Shown here one piece after another: positions 28,183 to 36,382 of a stretch of DNA of 64,000 nt. The translations under genes were made by a program, and so were the position numbers. Where the stretch lies: assembly GCF_000220985.1 (NCBI RefSeq), contig NZ_AFRW01000012.1, positions 27,528 through 91,527 on the forward strand, read 5' to 3'. Positions within the stretch are counted from its first letter, which is position 1, and each line of letters begins with the position of its first letter. Source of the stretch: Nesterenkonia sp. F. Its GTDB lineage: Bacteria; Actinomycetota; Actinomycetes; Actinomycetales; Micrococcaceae. The notes below the pieces were generated by a model. That model searched no databases and was not told the DNA's origin. It saw nothing but the letters and a program-made list of their open reading frames with translations.

Positions 28183-29274
28183 GTGCTGCGACTCTTCTTC
28201 GACGCCCGCTACACCCGCCCCCGGGTCCACGACGGGATCTCCCGCTTCTCGGCCGGCCTCATCGAGGCCGCCGCCGAGCATGCCGAGGTCACCCTGCTCA
28301 TCAGCGACGAGGAACAGCTGAACCTGCTGCCGAAGGGGCTGCCCCGGCTGAGGATCTCCTCGCCGACCTCGCCCCGCGAGCCCTGGGTGGCCCGGCAGAT
28401 CAATCCCCACCGGCCCGACGTCGTCTTCTCGCCGATGCAGACCATGGGTGGATTCGGGCGGAACTACCCGCTGATCCTCACGCTGCACGACCTCATCTAC
28501 TACGAGCACCGGACCCCGCCGCGGGATCTGCCGGCCCCGGTGCGGCTGGGCTGGCGGCTCTACCACCTCAGCTATCTTCCGCAGCGATTCGTGCTGAACC
28601 GGGCCGACGCCGTGGCCACCGTCTCGGAGACCACGCGCGGACTGATGCGCGACCATCGGCTCGCGCGCCGGCCCATCGAGCTGATCCCGAATGCCCCGCA
28701 GCCTGTGCCCGAGCCCCGCGATCCCGAGCAGGCTCCGAGCCGCGACCTGGTCTACATGGGGTCCTTCATGGCGTACAAGAACGTCGAGACGCTGGTGCGT
28801 GCCCTCGAGGAGCTGCCCGACCACCGGCTGCACCTGTGCAGTCCGATCGCCGCGTCCCGCAGGGAGGCGCTCGTCGCCCTGGCGGCCCGTCCCGAGCAGC
28901 TGGTCTTCCATGACGGCATCGACGAGGCCGACTACCGCGATCTGCTGCGCACCGCCGAGGCCCTGGTCACCCTCTCCCGGGCCGAGGGGTACGGCCTGCC
29001 GGTGGTCGAGGCGATGGCCCACGGCACCCCGACGGTGGTCTCCGATCTGCCGATCTTCGCCGAGATCGCCGGCGAGGCCGTCGCCGACCGGGGTGCCCAG
29101 ATCGTCGACCCCGACCGTCCGGAGGAGCTGGCCTCGGCCGTCCGCACGCTGGAGGACCCGCGGGTCTTCGCCGAAGCCTCCCGCGCCGCCCGACGACGCA
29201 GCGCCGACTTCAGCTGGGAGGACTCGGCCCGTCGACTGGTCGAGCTGGGGGAGCGGCTGGCCGCCCGCAGCTGA
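28183..29274 (+). CDS. GT4-family glycosyltransferase
   Basis: 363 residues, GT-B fold. It has the N-domain loop ARYTRPRVHDGISRFSAGL, LILTLHDLIYYEHR and VATVSETTRGLM (mannosyltransferase-like), then DLVYMGSFMAYKNVETLV and SRAEGYGLPVVEAMAHGTP containing the E-x7-E donor motif. Substrate unknown. The GTG at 28183 is exactly six bases after a CACAAT -10 box at 28171-28176 (leaderless). The gene is 60 bp after the CDP-alcohol phosphotransferase but has its own promoter. Convergent with the M23 peptidase gene. Confidence 0.87.
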   Translation: MLRLFFDARYTRPRVHDGISRFSAGLIEAAAEHAEVTLLISDEEQLNLLPKGLPRLRISSPTSPREPWVARQINPHRPDVVFSPMQTMGGFGRNYPLILTLHDLIYYEHRTPPRDLPAPVRLGWRLYHLSYLPQRFVLNRADAVATVSETTRGLMRDHRLARRPIELIPNAPQPVPEPRDPEQAPSRDLVYMGSFMAYKNVETLVRALEELPDHRLHLCSPIAASRREALVALAARPEQLVFHDGIDEADYRDLLRTAEALVTLSRAEGYGLPVVEAMAHGTPTVVSDLPIFAEIAGEAVADRGAQIVDPDRPEELASAVRTLEDPRVFAEASRAARRRSADFSWEDSARRLVELGERLAARS

Positions 29275-29286
29275 GGGTTCGTCCTC

Positions 29287-29904
29287 GACCGGCAGCAGCA
29301 CTGAGGGCTCCAGCCGCCCGAGCATCAGCAGCGGATTCAGATACTCGCCGCGCTCGCGGACTCCCCAGTGCAGGCAGTCGTCGGCGCAGTCCTCGGCGGC
29401 GGCGACGTGCCCGCCCTCGGCGAGCCGGCCGACCTCCTCTCCCGCGGCGACGACGTCGCCGACCTCCAGCGACGAGGAGACCGGCTCGAAGGAGCTGACC
29501 CGCCCGTCGCCGTGGTCGATCGAGACCACCGGACGATCGGCCACGATCCCGACGAAGCTCACCGCCCCCGCGGCGGGAGCCAGCACGCGCGAGGCCTCGA
29601 GGCGCAGATCGACGCCGCGATGCCCGGCGTCCCACGGACGCGGAGGAGCGGCGAAGCCGGTCACCACCTCCGGGGCGGAGCCGGTGGGCGAGACCCAGGT
29701 CGGACGTGGCGCGGATCGGCTCGCCGCGGCGTCGTCGGCGGTCGCGGCCGGCGCCGCGACGCCCGGCGGCAGCAGGAGCAGAGCCGCGAGGACGACGGCG
29801 AGCACCGCTGTCGGTGGTCGTCGTGCGGGGCCGGCCTGCGTCGTCTCGTGCTCGACGACGTCGTTCGAGGGACGAAGCCGCGGGAACAGGCGCATGACCG
29901 CCAT
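29287..29904 (-). CDS. M23-family (LytM-like) peptidase, no in-frame stop after the domain
   Basis: The supported part is 206 residues: a cytosolic start, one signal/membrane helix (residues ~33-50) and a peptidase domain with GHRGVDL (HxxxD zinc motif), SIDHGDGRVSSFEP, and DCLHWGVRERGEYLNPLLML at the end. The usual HxH is CLHW, lacking the first His, as I recall in some actinobacterial relatives. Homologues end just after the LEPSVLLP region. Here the frame stays open far beyond, through the antisense of the neighbouring genes, until the PTPS-like stop at 25636. The true 3' end is therefore uncertain; a lost stop or an indel near 29290 is likely. It is divergent from rpsB, a common arrangement. 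Confidence 0.7.
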
Positions 29905-30426
29905 GCTGGGTCACCTGCGTAGCCCGGCGCCTGCGGAACTCTGCGACTGTGCAGAGCACGGCGTGTCGTCGGCCGGAGGCGCTCGGCTGTGCAGGAACGG
30001 GCCGGACGTCGGCACCAGGTGGTGCCTGGGCCGGAGATCGCGCACGGCACGAGGAGGGCGGAGATACGAGCGCCTCCGAGGTGCCTCGTGCCACAGGGTC
30101 CGCGCCGTCGATCTGTAGTACACTGATCGCCAGCAGCTGCCGCAGGCTGTCTTCACCCCTGCCTTTCTCCGATCGGCCGGACCTTGTCCGGCGCACCGGG
30201 GGCGGGCCGGCGGTGCGGACGACGTCGACGGCGCTGACTTCGCGCAGAGGATGCCTGCTCCGCAGGGTCTCCCCGTCGGTCCGCTCGCCGCAGCGGTCGG
30301 GGAGGATGATCCGCTCCCTCCTCTGCCAGGGCCCCGGGCGAACCGGGGAGGCAACGATCAACCGAGAAGCTCAGCCGGTGCTGCACGTGAGAGCGTGTTC
30401 GAAGCCCGGCATCGAAAGGACACCCC
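29905..30426 (+). promoter_or_regulatory. rpsB upstream region: promoter and long structured leader
   Basis: A 522-bp gene-free stretch. TACACT at 30119-30124 is the best -10 box and predicts a leader of about 295 nt before rpsB. That leader is very GC-rich with several self-complementary segments (for example around 30170-30220 and 30280-30350), as expected for an autoregulatory ribosomal protein leader, but I cannot match a known motif. A ribosome site GAAAGGA precedes the rpsB start. Nothing recognisable was seen from 29930 to 30118. Confidence 0.5.
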
Positions 30427-31293
30427 ATGCCCGTCGTCACCATGCGCCAGCTGCTCGACAGCGGCGTCCACTTCGGCCACCAGACCCGTCGCTGGAACCC
30501 GAAGATGAAGCGCTACATCTTCACCGAGCGCAACGGCATCTACATCATCGACCTGCAGCAGTCGCTGTCCTACATCGACCGCGCCTACGACTTCGTCAAG
30601 CAGACGGTCGCCCACGGCGGCTCGATCCTGTTCGTCGGCACCAAGAAGCAGGCCCAGGAGGCCATCGCCGAGCAGGCCACGCGCGTCGGCCAGCCCTACG
30701 TGAACCACCGTTGGCTGGGCGGCATGCTCACCAACTTCGCCACGGTCTCCAAGCGCGTCCAGCGCATGAAGGAGCTCGAGGAGATCGACTTCGACGACGT
30801 CGCCGGCTCCGGTCGGACCAAGAAGGAGCTGCTGCTGCTCAGCCGCGAGCTGGCCAAGCTGCAGTCCAACCTGGGCGGCATCCGGAACCTGACCAAGACG
30901 CCGTCGGCCATCTGGGTCGTCGACACCAAGAAGGAGCACCTGGCGGTCGACGAGGCGAAGAAGCTGGGCATCCCGGTGGTCGCGATCCTGGACACCAACT
31001 GCGACCCGGACGAGGTCGACTACCCGGTCCCGGGCAACGACGACGCCATCCGGTCCGTGGACCTGCTGACCCGGGTCATCGCCGACGCTGCGGCCGAGGG
31101 CGTCATCGCCCGCGAGGAGAAGCGCGGCGGAGGCTCCGGCCAGGCCGCCGAGCCGATGGCCGAGTGGGAGCGCGAGCTGCTCGAGCAGCACGCCGCCGAG
31201 CAGGCCGGCCAGGGCGAGTCCTCCGGTGAGCAGGCTTCCGCCGAGAAGTCCGAGACCGCCGAGAAGTCCGAGACCGCCGAGAAGTCCGAGTAA
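30427..31293 (+). CDS. rpsB: 30S ribosomal protein S2
   Basis: 288 residues. The S2 core is complete from [20 protein letters not shown] to [21 protein letters not shown]2 is the last large protein added to the 30S subunit and contacts S1 or the anti-Shine-Dalgarno region. The C terminus is an extended, highly charged tail ending in three tandem AEKSET-type units encoded by an 18-bp repeat at 31240-31290. Such tails vary in actinobacteria. It is the first gene of the rpsB-tsf pair. Confidence 0.98.
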   Translation: MPVVTMRQLLDSGVHFGHQTRRWNPKMKRYIFTERNGIYIIDLQQSLSYIDRAYDFVKQTVAHGGSILFVGTKKQAQEAIAEQATRVGQPYVNHRWLGGMLTNFATVSKRVQRMKELEEIDFDDVAGSGRTKKELLLLSRELAKLQSNLGGIRNLTKTPSAIWVVDTKKEHLAVDEAKKLGIPVVAILDTNCDPDEVDYPVPGNDDAIRSVDLLTRVIADAAAEGVIAREEKRGGGSGQAAEPMAEWERELLEQHAAEQAGQGESSGEQASAEKSETAEKSETAEKSE

Positions 31294-31342
31294 GGCTCGA
31301 CTCGAGCGCGACCGCCGAGCGACGAATCTCGTCGCGTCAGAT

Positions 31343-31391
31343 CCTCACGCCGCCCCCTGGAGGCGCATTTCCTCCAGGGGCGGGCGTGAGG
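31343..31391 (+). terminator. Strong hairpin between rpsB and tsf
   Basis: Two 21-base arms (31343-31363 and 31371-31391) are complementary at 19 positions with a 7-base loop. It resembles an intrinsic terminator lacking a U tract, or a processing/attenuation site that lowers tsf expression relative to rpsB. Confidence 0.8.
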
Positions 31392-31452
31392 CCTGCGGAG
31401 CGCGCACACCACCACAGATCATCCCCTACGAACCCCTATCGGAGGACGGGAC

Positions 31453-32292
31453 ATGGCGAACTACACCGCTGCTGACATCAAGGCCCTGCGCGAGCGCACC
31501 GGCGCCGGCATGATGGACGTCAAGAAGGCCCTGGACGAGGCCGACGGCGACTTCGACAAGGCCATCGAGGCCATCCGCATCAAGGGCCTCAAGGGTGCCG
31601 CCAAGCGCGAGAGCCGCTCGGCCGCCGAGGGCCTGGTCGCGGCCAAGGTCGTCGACGGCACCAAGGGCTTCCTGGTCGAGGTCAACGCCGAGACCGACTT
31701 CGTCGCGAAGTCGGACAAGTTCGTCGGCCTCGCCGACCAGGTCCTGGAGACCGCCGTGGCCCACGACGTCGACACCCTCGAGCAGCTGCTCGAGGCCGAC
31801 GTCGACGGCAAGAAGCTCGCTGACCACGTCACCGAGGAGGGTGCGACTCTGGGTGAGAAGGTCCTGGTCAGCCGGGTCGCCAAGGTCGAGGGCGCCGCCG
31901 TCGACGCCTACCTGCACAAGACCGCGAAGGACCTGCCGGCCCAGGTCGGCGTGCTGATCGCCGTCGACGCCGACACCGAGGACGCCAGGACGGCCGCCCA
32001 CGACGTCGCGGTGCACGCCGCCGCGATGGCGCCGGTCCACCTCACCCGGGACGAGGTCCCGGAGGAGACGGTGGCCGACGAGCGGCGCATCGCCGAGGAG
32101 ACCGCCCGCGCGGAGGAGAAGCCCGAGCAGGCGATCCCGAAGATCATCGAGGGCCGCGTGAACGCGTTCTTCAAGGACAACGTCCTGCTGGACCAGCCCT
32201 TCGCCAAGGACCCGAAGCAGACCGTCGCCCAGATCCTGGAGGCGGCCGGCACGTCGGCGAAGGCCATGGCCCGCTTCCGCGTCGGCTCCTGA
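31453..32292 (+). CDS. tsf: Elongation factor Ts
   Basis: 279 residues. EF-Ts exchanges GDP for GTP on EF-Tu. The N-terminal UBA-like domain (AADIKALRERTGAGMMDVKKALDEADGD region) includes the typical TGAGMMD turn. The core has TDFVAKSDKF, the EF-Tu-contacting TDFV motif, and the C-terminal domain ends with the conserved FAKDPKQTVAQIL. The ATG at 31453 follows CGGAGGACGGGAC. Normal length for actinobacteria. Confidence 0.98.
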   Translation: MANYTAADIKALRERTGAGMMDVKKALDEADGDFDKAIEAIRIKGLKGAAKRESRSAAEGLVAAKVVDGTKGFLVEVNAETDFVAKSDKFVGLADQVLETAVAHDVDTLEQLLEADVDGKKLADHVTEEGATLGEKVLVSRVAKVEGAAVDAYLHKTAKDLPAQVGVLIAVDADTEDARTAAHDVAVHAAAMAPVHLTRDEVPEETVADERRIAEETARAEEKPEQAIPKIIEGRVNAFFKDNVLLDQPFAKDPKQTVAQILEAAGTSAKAMARFRVGS

Positions 32293-32309
32293 CCGACGCC
32301 GCGACGTCG

Positions 32310-32337
32310 GAGCACCGCCCTGTTCGGGGCGGTGCTC
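32310..32337 (+). terminator. tsf terminator hairpin
   Basis: GAGCACCGCCC (32310-32320) pairs perfectly with GGGCGGTGCTC (32327-32337) around a 6-base loop, 17 bp after the tsf stop; it is followed by CTCGTC, with no long U tract. Confidence 0.8.
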
Positions 32338-32361
32338 CTCGTCGGACCGGGTGCTGATGCC

Positions 32362-32426
32362 TACACTGAGGCAGAACGCTCGATCCACGACGACAGGGGG
32401 TGGCCACTCGACTGCAGTGGTCACCC
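32362..32426 (+). promoter_or_regulatory. pyrH promoter and leader hairpin
   Basis: TACACT at 32362-32367 is the likely -10 box, giving a leader of about 120 nt. Within it, GGGTGGCCACT (32398-32408) pairs with AGTGGTCACCC (32416-32426), with one G-U pair, and is followed by TCTTCTC. This hairpin with a short pyrimidine tail could be an attenuator; no start or leader peptide was recognised. Confidence 0.55.
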
Positions 32427-32493
32427 TCTTCTCATGCCCGCCTCCGATGTCCGGACCGCTCCGCGCGCCGACGCCGAAAGGATCTCGCCCCCG

Positions 32494-33267
32494 ATGACCG
32501 ACCAGGCCGCAGCCTCCGCCGCACAGACCGCCGTCACCCCCCACGAGCACCGGCAGCCGGGCTCCTCCCGCCGCCGCGTGCTCCTCAAGCTCTCCGGGGA
32601 GGTCTTCGGCGGCGGAAGCGTCGGCGTGGACCCGGCGACCGTCCGGGGCATCGCCGAGCAGATCGCCGCCGTCGGCGAGGAGGTCGAGGTCTGCGTCGTC
32701 GTCGGCGGCGGCAACTTCTTCCGCGGCGCGGAGCTGTCCCGGGCCGGCATGGACAGGGCGCGCGCCGACTACATGGGCATGCTGGGCACGGTGATGAACT
32801 GCCTGGCGCTGCAGGACTTCCTCGAGCAGGCCGGACGGGCGACCCGCGTGCAGACCGCGATCACCATGGGACAGGTCGCCGAGTCCTACATCCCGCTGCG
32901 GGCGATCCGGCACATGGAGAAGGGCCGCGTCGTGGTCTTCGGCGCCGGAGCCGGCATGCCGTACTTCTCCACCGACACCGTCTGCGCCCAGCGCGCCCTG
33001 GAGGTCGACGCCGACATGATCCTGATGGGCAAGTCCGGCGTCGACGGCGTCTACACCTCGGACCCGAAGACCGACCCGGAGGCCCAGAAGCTCGAGCACC
33101 TGACCTACTCGCAGGCGCTGCGGCAGAACATCCGGGTGATGGACCAGACCGCGATGACCATGTGCAACGACAACGATCTGTCGATGCGGGTCTTCGGCAT
33201 GGAGGGCGAGGGTGACGTCACCCGGGCGCTGCTGGGCGAGGAGCTCGGCACGCTGGTGACGCCGTGA
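32494..33267 (+). CDS. pyrH: UMP kinase
   Basis: 257 residues of the amino-acid-kinase fold. It phosphorylates UMP to UDP in pyrimidine synthesis and is usually essential. Motifs: [12 protein letters not shown] (ATP loop), [61 protein letters not shown], and [15 protein letters not shown] near the C terminus. The ATG at 32494 (MTDQAAA) follows GAAAGGA; the extra ~20 N-terminal residues are variable in actinobacteria. Its own promoter lies upstream. Confidence 0.97.
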   Translation: MTDQAAASAAQTAVTPHEHRQPGSSRRRVLLKLSGEVFGGGSVGVDPATVRGIAEQIAAVGEEVEVCVVVGGGNFFRGAELSRAGMDRARADYMGMLGTVMNCLALQDFLEQAGRATRVQTAITMGQVAESYIPLRAIRHMEKGRVVVFGAGAGMPYFSTDTVCAQRALEVDADMILMGKSGVDGVYTSDPKTDPEAQKLEHLTYSQALRQNIRVMDQTAMTMCNDNDLSMRVFGMEGEGDVTRALLGEELGTLVTP

Positions 33268-33328
33268 CACGACCCGACGGGGGCGCTCCGGCGTCGTCGG
33301 CGATGCGCCTGATCAGCTGACCGGCACG

Positions 33329-33334
33329 TAGACT
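33329..33334 (+). promoter_or_regulatory. Probable frr promoter (-10 TAGACT)
   Basis: CGTAGACT lies 41 bp before the frr start codon, with AAGGAGA as ribosome site at 33364-33370. Confidence 0.5.
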
Positions 33335-33375
33335 GGTGCCTGCAGTACCGACTCGAGGAGCTCAAGGAGAGCGAC

Positions 33376-33933
33376 GTGATTGACGAGACCCTGACCGAGG
33401 CCGAAGCGAGCATGGAGAGCGCCGTCGAGGCGACCAGCGAGGACTTCGCCACGGTGCGCACCGGGCGCGCCAACCCCTCCCTGTACTCCAAGGTGCTGGT
33501 CGACTACTACGGCTCGCCGACGCCGCTGCAGCAGCTGGCCTCCTTCAGCACGCCGGACGCCCGGACCATCCTGATCACCCCGTACGACGCGTCGGCGATG
33601 CGCGAGATCGAGAAGGCCCTGTCGGACTCCGAGGTGGGCGCCAACCCCTCCAACGACGGCAAGCAGATCCGCATCGTGATGCCGGAGATGACCGAGGAGC
33701 GGCGCAAGGAGTACGCCAAGCTGGTCAAGTCCAAGGGCGAGGACCACAAGGTGTCGGTGCGCAACGCGCGCCGCAAGGCCAAGGACGCCATCGCCAAGGC
33801 CGTGAAGAACGGCGAGATCGGCGAGGACGAGGGCGAGCGCGGACACAGCGAGCTCGAGACCCTCACCAAGACGCACACCGAGCGCATCGACGAGATGACG
33901 CGCCGCAAGGAAGCCGAGCTGCTCGAGGTCTGA
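33376..33933 (+). CDS. frr: Ribosome recycling factor
   Basis: 185 residues, GTG start at 33376. It splits post-termination ribosomes together with EF-G. Typical stretches are ATVRTGRANPSLYSKVLVDYYG-like (TVRTGRANPSLYSKV), GSPTPLQQLASFSTPDARTI, LPSL-type loop GANPSNDGKQIRI, and the C-terminal coiled coil KKSEDHKVSVRNARR-like region ending in MTRRKEAELLEV. Followed 3 bp later by cdsA. Confidence 0.98.
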   Translation: MIDETLTEAEASMESAVEATSEDFATVRTGRANPSLYSKVLVDYYGSPTPLQQLASFSTPDARTILITPYDASAMREIEKALSDSEVGANPSNDGKQIRIVMPEMTEERRKEYAKLVKSKGEDHKVSVRNARRKAKDAIAKAVKNGEIGEDEGERGHSELETLTKTHTERIDEMTRRKEAELLEV

Positions 33934-33936
33934 TCG

Positions 33937-34830
33937 ATGATCGGCCAGAAGCGCCCGAGACCCGCCGAGAGCGCCGAGGCGGCCGCGCCGCGCACGCGCA
34001 CTCCGCGGGCCGGGCGCGACCTCCCCGCGGCCATCCTCACCGGAGCGGCCCTGCTGATCCCCGCCGTGCTGGGGATCGTGTTCATGCCGCTGCTGCTGAT
34101 CCTGCTGGCGGTGGTGCTGCTGGCGATGGGAGCCTGGGAGGTCGCCGTCGCCCTGGAGACCCAGGGCCTGCGGCTGCCCAAGATACCGCTGTTCCTCGGC
34201 GCGCTGACCATGCCGCTGGCGGCCTACTTCGGCGGCGTCGAGGCGCTGACCCTGGCCTTGATGGTCACCTGCGCGGCGATCGCGGTGATCGCGGCGATCT
34301 ACCGGATCCATGACGCCGGACGGTCGATCATGGCCTCGATGTTCGTCGCCTGCTGGGTGCCCTTCCTCATCTCCTTCGCCGTGCTGCTCATCGATCAGCC
34401 GATGGGGCAGTGGCGACTGGCCGTGGTGGTGCTCCTGGTCGTCGCCAACGACACCTTCGGCTATCTGGTGGGCGTGCTCTTCGGCAAGCACCCGATGGCG
34501 CCGACGATCAGCCCGAAGAAGTCCTGGGAGGGCTTCGCCGGCTCGATGCTCGGCTCCATCGCGGTGGGCGTGCTCGCCTCGGCGCTGATCTTCGACGAGC
34601 CGCTGTCCATCGGCGCCGTGCTGGCCGCCGCCGTCGTCGTGGTGTCCACCGCCGGGGACTTCTCCGAATCGATGGTCAAGCGCGAGCTGGGGCTGAAGGA
34701 CATGTCGCATGTGCTGCCCGGCCACGGCGGAGTGATGGATCGGCTCGACTCTCTGGTCTTCGCGATGCCCACCGCCTACTTCGTCATCGTGGCGCTGTCT
34801 CCGCAATCGGCCGGCATTCCATTAGGCTGA
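33937..34830 (+). CDS. cdsA: Phosphatidate cytidylyltransferase
   Basis: 297 residues with about seven to eight membrane helices. It makes CDP-diacylglycerol, the precursor for the phospholipid synthases such as those at 21361 and 27280. The diagnostic C-terminal signature SMVKRELGLKDMSHVLPGHG followed by GVMDRLD is intact, and AVVVLLVVANDTFGYLVGVLFGKHP precedes it. The hydrophilic N terminus (~30 residues) is Arg/Ala rich. ATG at 33937, separated by only 3 bp from the frr stop. Confidence 0.96.
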   Translation: MIGQKRPRPAESAEAAAPRTRTPRAGRDLPAAILTGAALLIPAVLGIVFMPLLLILLAVVLLAMGAWEVAVALETQGLRLPKIPLFLGALTMPLAAYFGGVEALTLALMVTCAAIAVIAAIYRIHDAGRSIMASMFVACWVPFLISFAVLLIDQPMGQWRLAVVVLLVVANDTFGYLVGVLFGKHPMAPTISPKKSWEGFAGSMLGSIAVGVLASALIFDEPLSIGAVLAAAVVVVSTAGDFSESMVKRELGLKDMSHVLPGHGGVMDRLDSLVFAMPTAYFVIVALSPQSAGIPLG

Positions 34831-34835
34831 GTCCC

Positions 34836-35396
34836 ATGGCGCAGCATCAGACCGCACTGTTCACCGTCCTGGACGAGACCGAGCAGGGCTATGACCGCGA
34901 CGAAGTCGACGCGTTCATGGACCAGGCCCGCGGGGCCTACGAGACGGGCACCGGCATGCCGCTGGCCGAGATCCGCGAGGCGAGCTTCATGCTCGGCGCC
35001 GGCGGCTACGACCCGGAGGAGGTCGACGGCGCGCTGGACCGGCTCGAGGACGCCTTCGCCGTGGCCGAGCGCGACCGCTACATCGCCCAGCACGGCGAGG
35101 ACGCCTGGTACGAGCTGCTCGCCGAGCGTGCCGCTCCGCTGCGCGGCCGCATCGAACGGCCCGACGGCGTGCGCTTCCGCGGACCGGCGCATTCGGCCGC
35201 ACTGGGCTACCGCCGCGACGAGGTCGACCGACTCTGTCGGGAGCTCGGCAGCTATCTGGACGGGGAGAACCCGATGAGCGTCGACGAGATCCGCACGGTG
35301 TCCTTCAGCGGCGCCCACGGCTCCAGCGGCTACGACGAGGCTCAGGTGGACGCCTTCCTCGACCGCATGACCGAGATCATGGCCTCAGTGGGCTGA
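34836..35396 (+). CDS. DivIVA-domain repeat protein
   Basis: 186 residues. It carries short DivIVA-type repeats rather than a full coiled coil: FTVLDETEQGYDRDEVDAFMDQAR, EASFMLGAGGYDPEEVDGALDRLEDAF, GYRRDEVDRLCRELGSYL, and VSFSGAHGSSGYDEAQVDAFLDRM. The repeat G-Y-D/R-x-x-x-V-D-x-x-L/F is characteristic of the actinobacterial DivIVA domain family (TIGR03544-like). Function probably in cell-pole or septum protein recruitment, unproven. TAGGCT at 34823-34828 places the transcription start one base before the ATG. Confidence 0.85.
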   Translation: MAQHQTALFTVLDETEQGYDRDEVDAFMDQARGAYETGTGMPLAEIREASFMLGAGGYDPEEVDGALDRLEDAFAVAERDRYIAQHGEDAWYELLAERAAPLRGRIERPDGVRFRGPAHSAALGYRRDEVDRLCRELGSYLDGENPMSVDEIRTVSFSGAHGSSGYDEAQVDAFLDRMTEIMASVG

Positions 35397-35450
35397 CCGG
35401 CCGACGTCGTCGGTCCGACGACGCGCCGGGACGAGTCCCGGGTCCGTGCG

Positions 35451-35804
35451 TCAGCTCCCCATGATCGGGCGGATCTCCGTGGAGCCGTGCTGCAGATGCG
35501 GCATCCGCTCGGCGACCGCATGAGCGGCGGCCTCGTCCTCCACGGCCACGGCGTGCACGGCGAAGATGATGCTGCGATCCTCGGCCGTCTCGGCATCGGC
35601 CGCGTCGGCGTCGTGCTCCGCCAGGGCTCCCAGATGCACGGTCGACTCGGTCAGCGCCCAGCCCTCGACCAGGGTGCCGTCGGCGTGCAGTTCGGCGTCG
35701 AGGTCCTGCCAGGCGCGCATCTCCTCACCGTGCTCGTCGCTGTCCTCGGCGGGACCGGTGCCGGGCACGAATCGGTGGATCAACAGGTGCGTGGGCCGGG
35801 CCAT
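35451..35804 (-). CDS. YCII/DGPF-like small protein
   Basis: 117 residues with the ferredoxin-like fold pattern of the YCII/DGPF family: MARPTHLLIHRFVPG, then MRAWQDLDAELHADGTLVEGWALTEST, and AHAVAERMPHLQHGSTEIRPIM at the C terminus. Most members have no proven function; some are associated with sigma factors. The ATG at 35804 follows AGGAGG. It converges with the DivIVA gene with a 54-bp gap. Confidence 0.75.
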   Translation of the reverse strand: MARPTHLLIHRFVPGTGPAEDSDEHGEEMRAWQDLDAELHADGTLVEGWALTESTVHLGALAEHDADAADAETAEDRSIIFAVHAVAVEDEAAAHAVAERMPHLQHGSTEIRPIMGS

Positions 35805-36031
35805 GGAGACCTCCTGGTCGGGAACGGTATGGGCCGCCGGCTCCGACACCATGGCCGGACCGCCGCCGGGGCCTCTACCATCAGAGCACGGGCGCCCCGC
35901 CGCCGTCAGCATCCGGCGCCGTGCTCCTCACCCGTCGGTCGCGTCGGTCGACCGCACCGGTGATCGTCGGCGCAGGACTCCGCCGCGGCCCCGGGTGCCG
36001 GGGACAGAGCGCAGAACCGCGGGAGAACCTC

Positions 36032-36382
36032 ATGAGTGCGCCGAGCAGCCGGCCGAACAGCCAGCGTCACCTGATCCACATCGACGCGCCGCCCGAGCGT
36101 GTCTGGGCGGCGCTGACCGACCCGGACCTGACCGACCCGGACCTGACCGAGCGGATCGGATACGGCGGGCGGGTCGAAGTGGTGCTCGAACCGGGCGGAG
36201 ACTACTGGGCGCACACCACCGACGCGATGAAGCAGAAGGGCCTGGGCGACGTCGCCGGCTCCGGTCACGTCGAGGGCCGCGTCGGGTCCGGGGGAGGCGG
36301 CTGGCCGTGGGAGCTCTCCAGCCTGAAGACGCTGCTGGAGACCGGCCGCCCGATGATCGGTGCGGGGTCTCAGCCGGACTGA
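36032..36382 (+). CDS. SRPBCC/AHSA1-like domain protein, short
   Basis: 116 residues. The N terminus HLIHIDAPPERVWAALTDPD is the START/SRPBCC motif of the Aha1-like family, and the C terminus ELSSLKTLLETGRPM is its typical final helix. Full-length members have about 140-150 residues, so the middle appears shortened and the region around residues 60-95 is Gly-rich. A 15-bp tandem duplication at 36119-36148 gives the repeated DPDLTDPDLT. It may be functional but could be decaying. Overlaps the Gfo/Idh gene by 13 bp at the 3' end. Confidence 0.65.
   Translation: MSAPSSRPNSQRHLIHIDAPPERVWAALTDPDLTDPDLTERIGYGGRVEVVLEPGGDYWAHTTDAMKQKGLGDVAGSGHVEGRVGSGGGGWPWELSSLKTLLETGRPMIGAGSQPD

Noticed and set aside
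25636..29904. A 1,422-residue fusion of M23 peptidase and the PTPS-like protein
   Set aside because: The middle is the antisense of three real genes, and PTPS has its own ATG with GAAGGAGG upstream. The fusion is an artefact of a missing stop.
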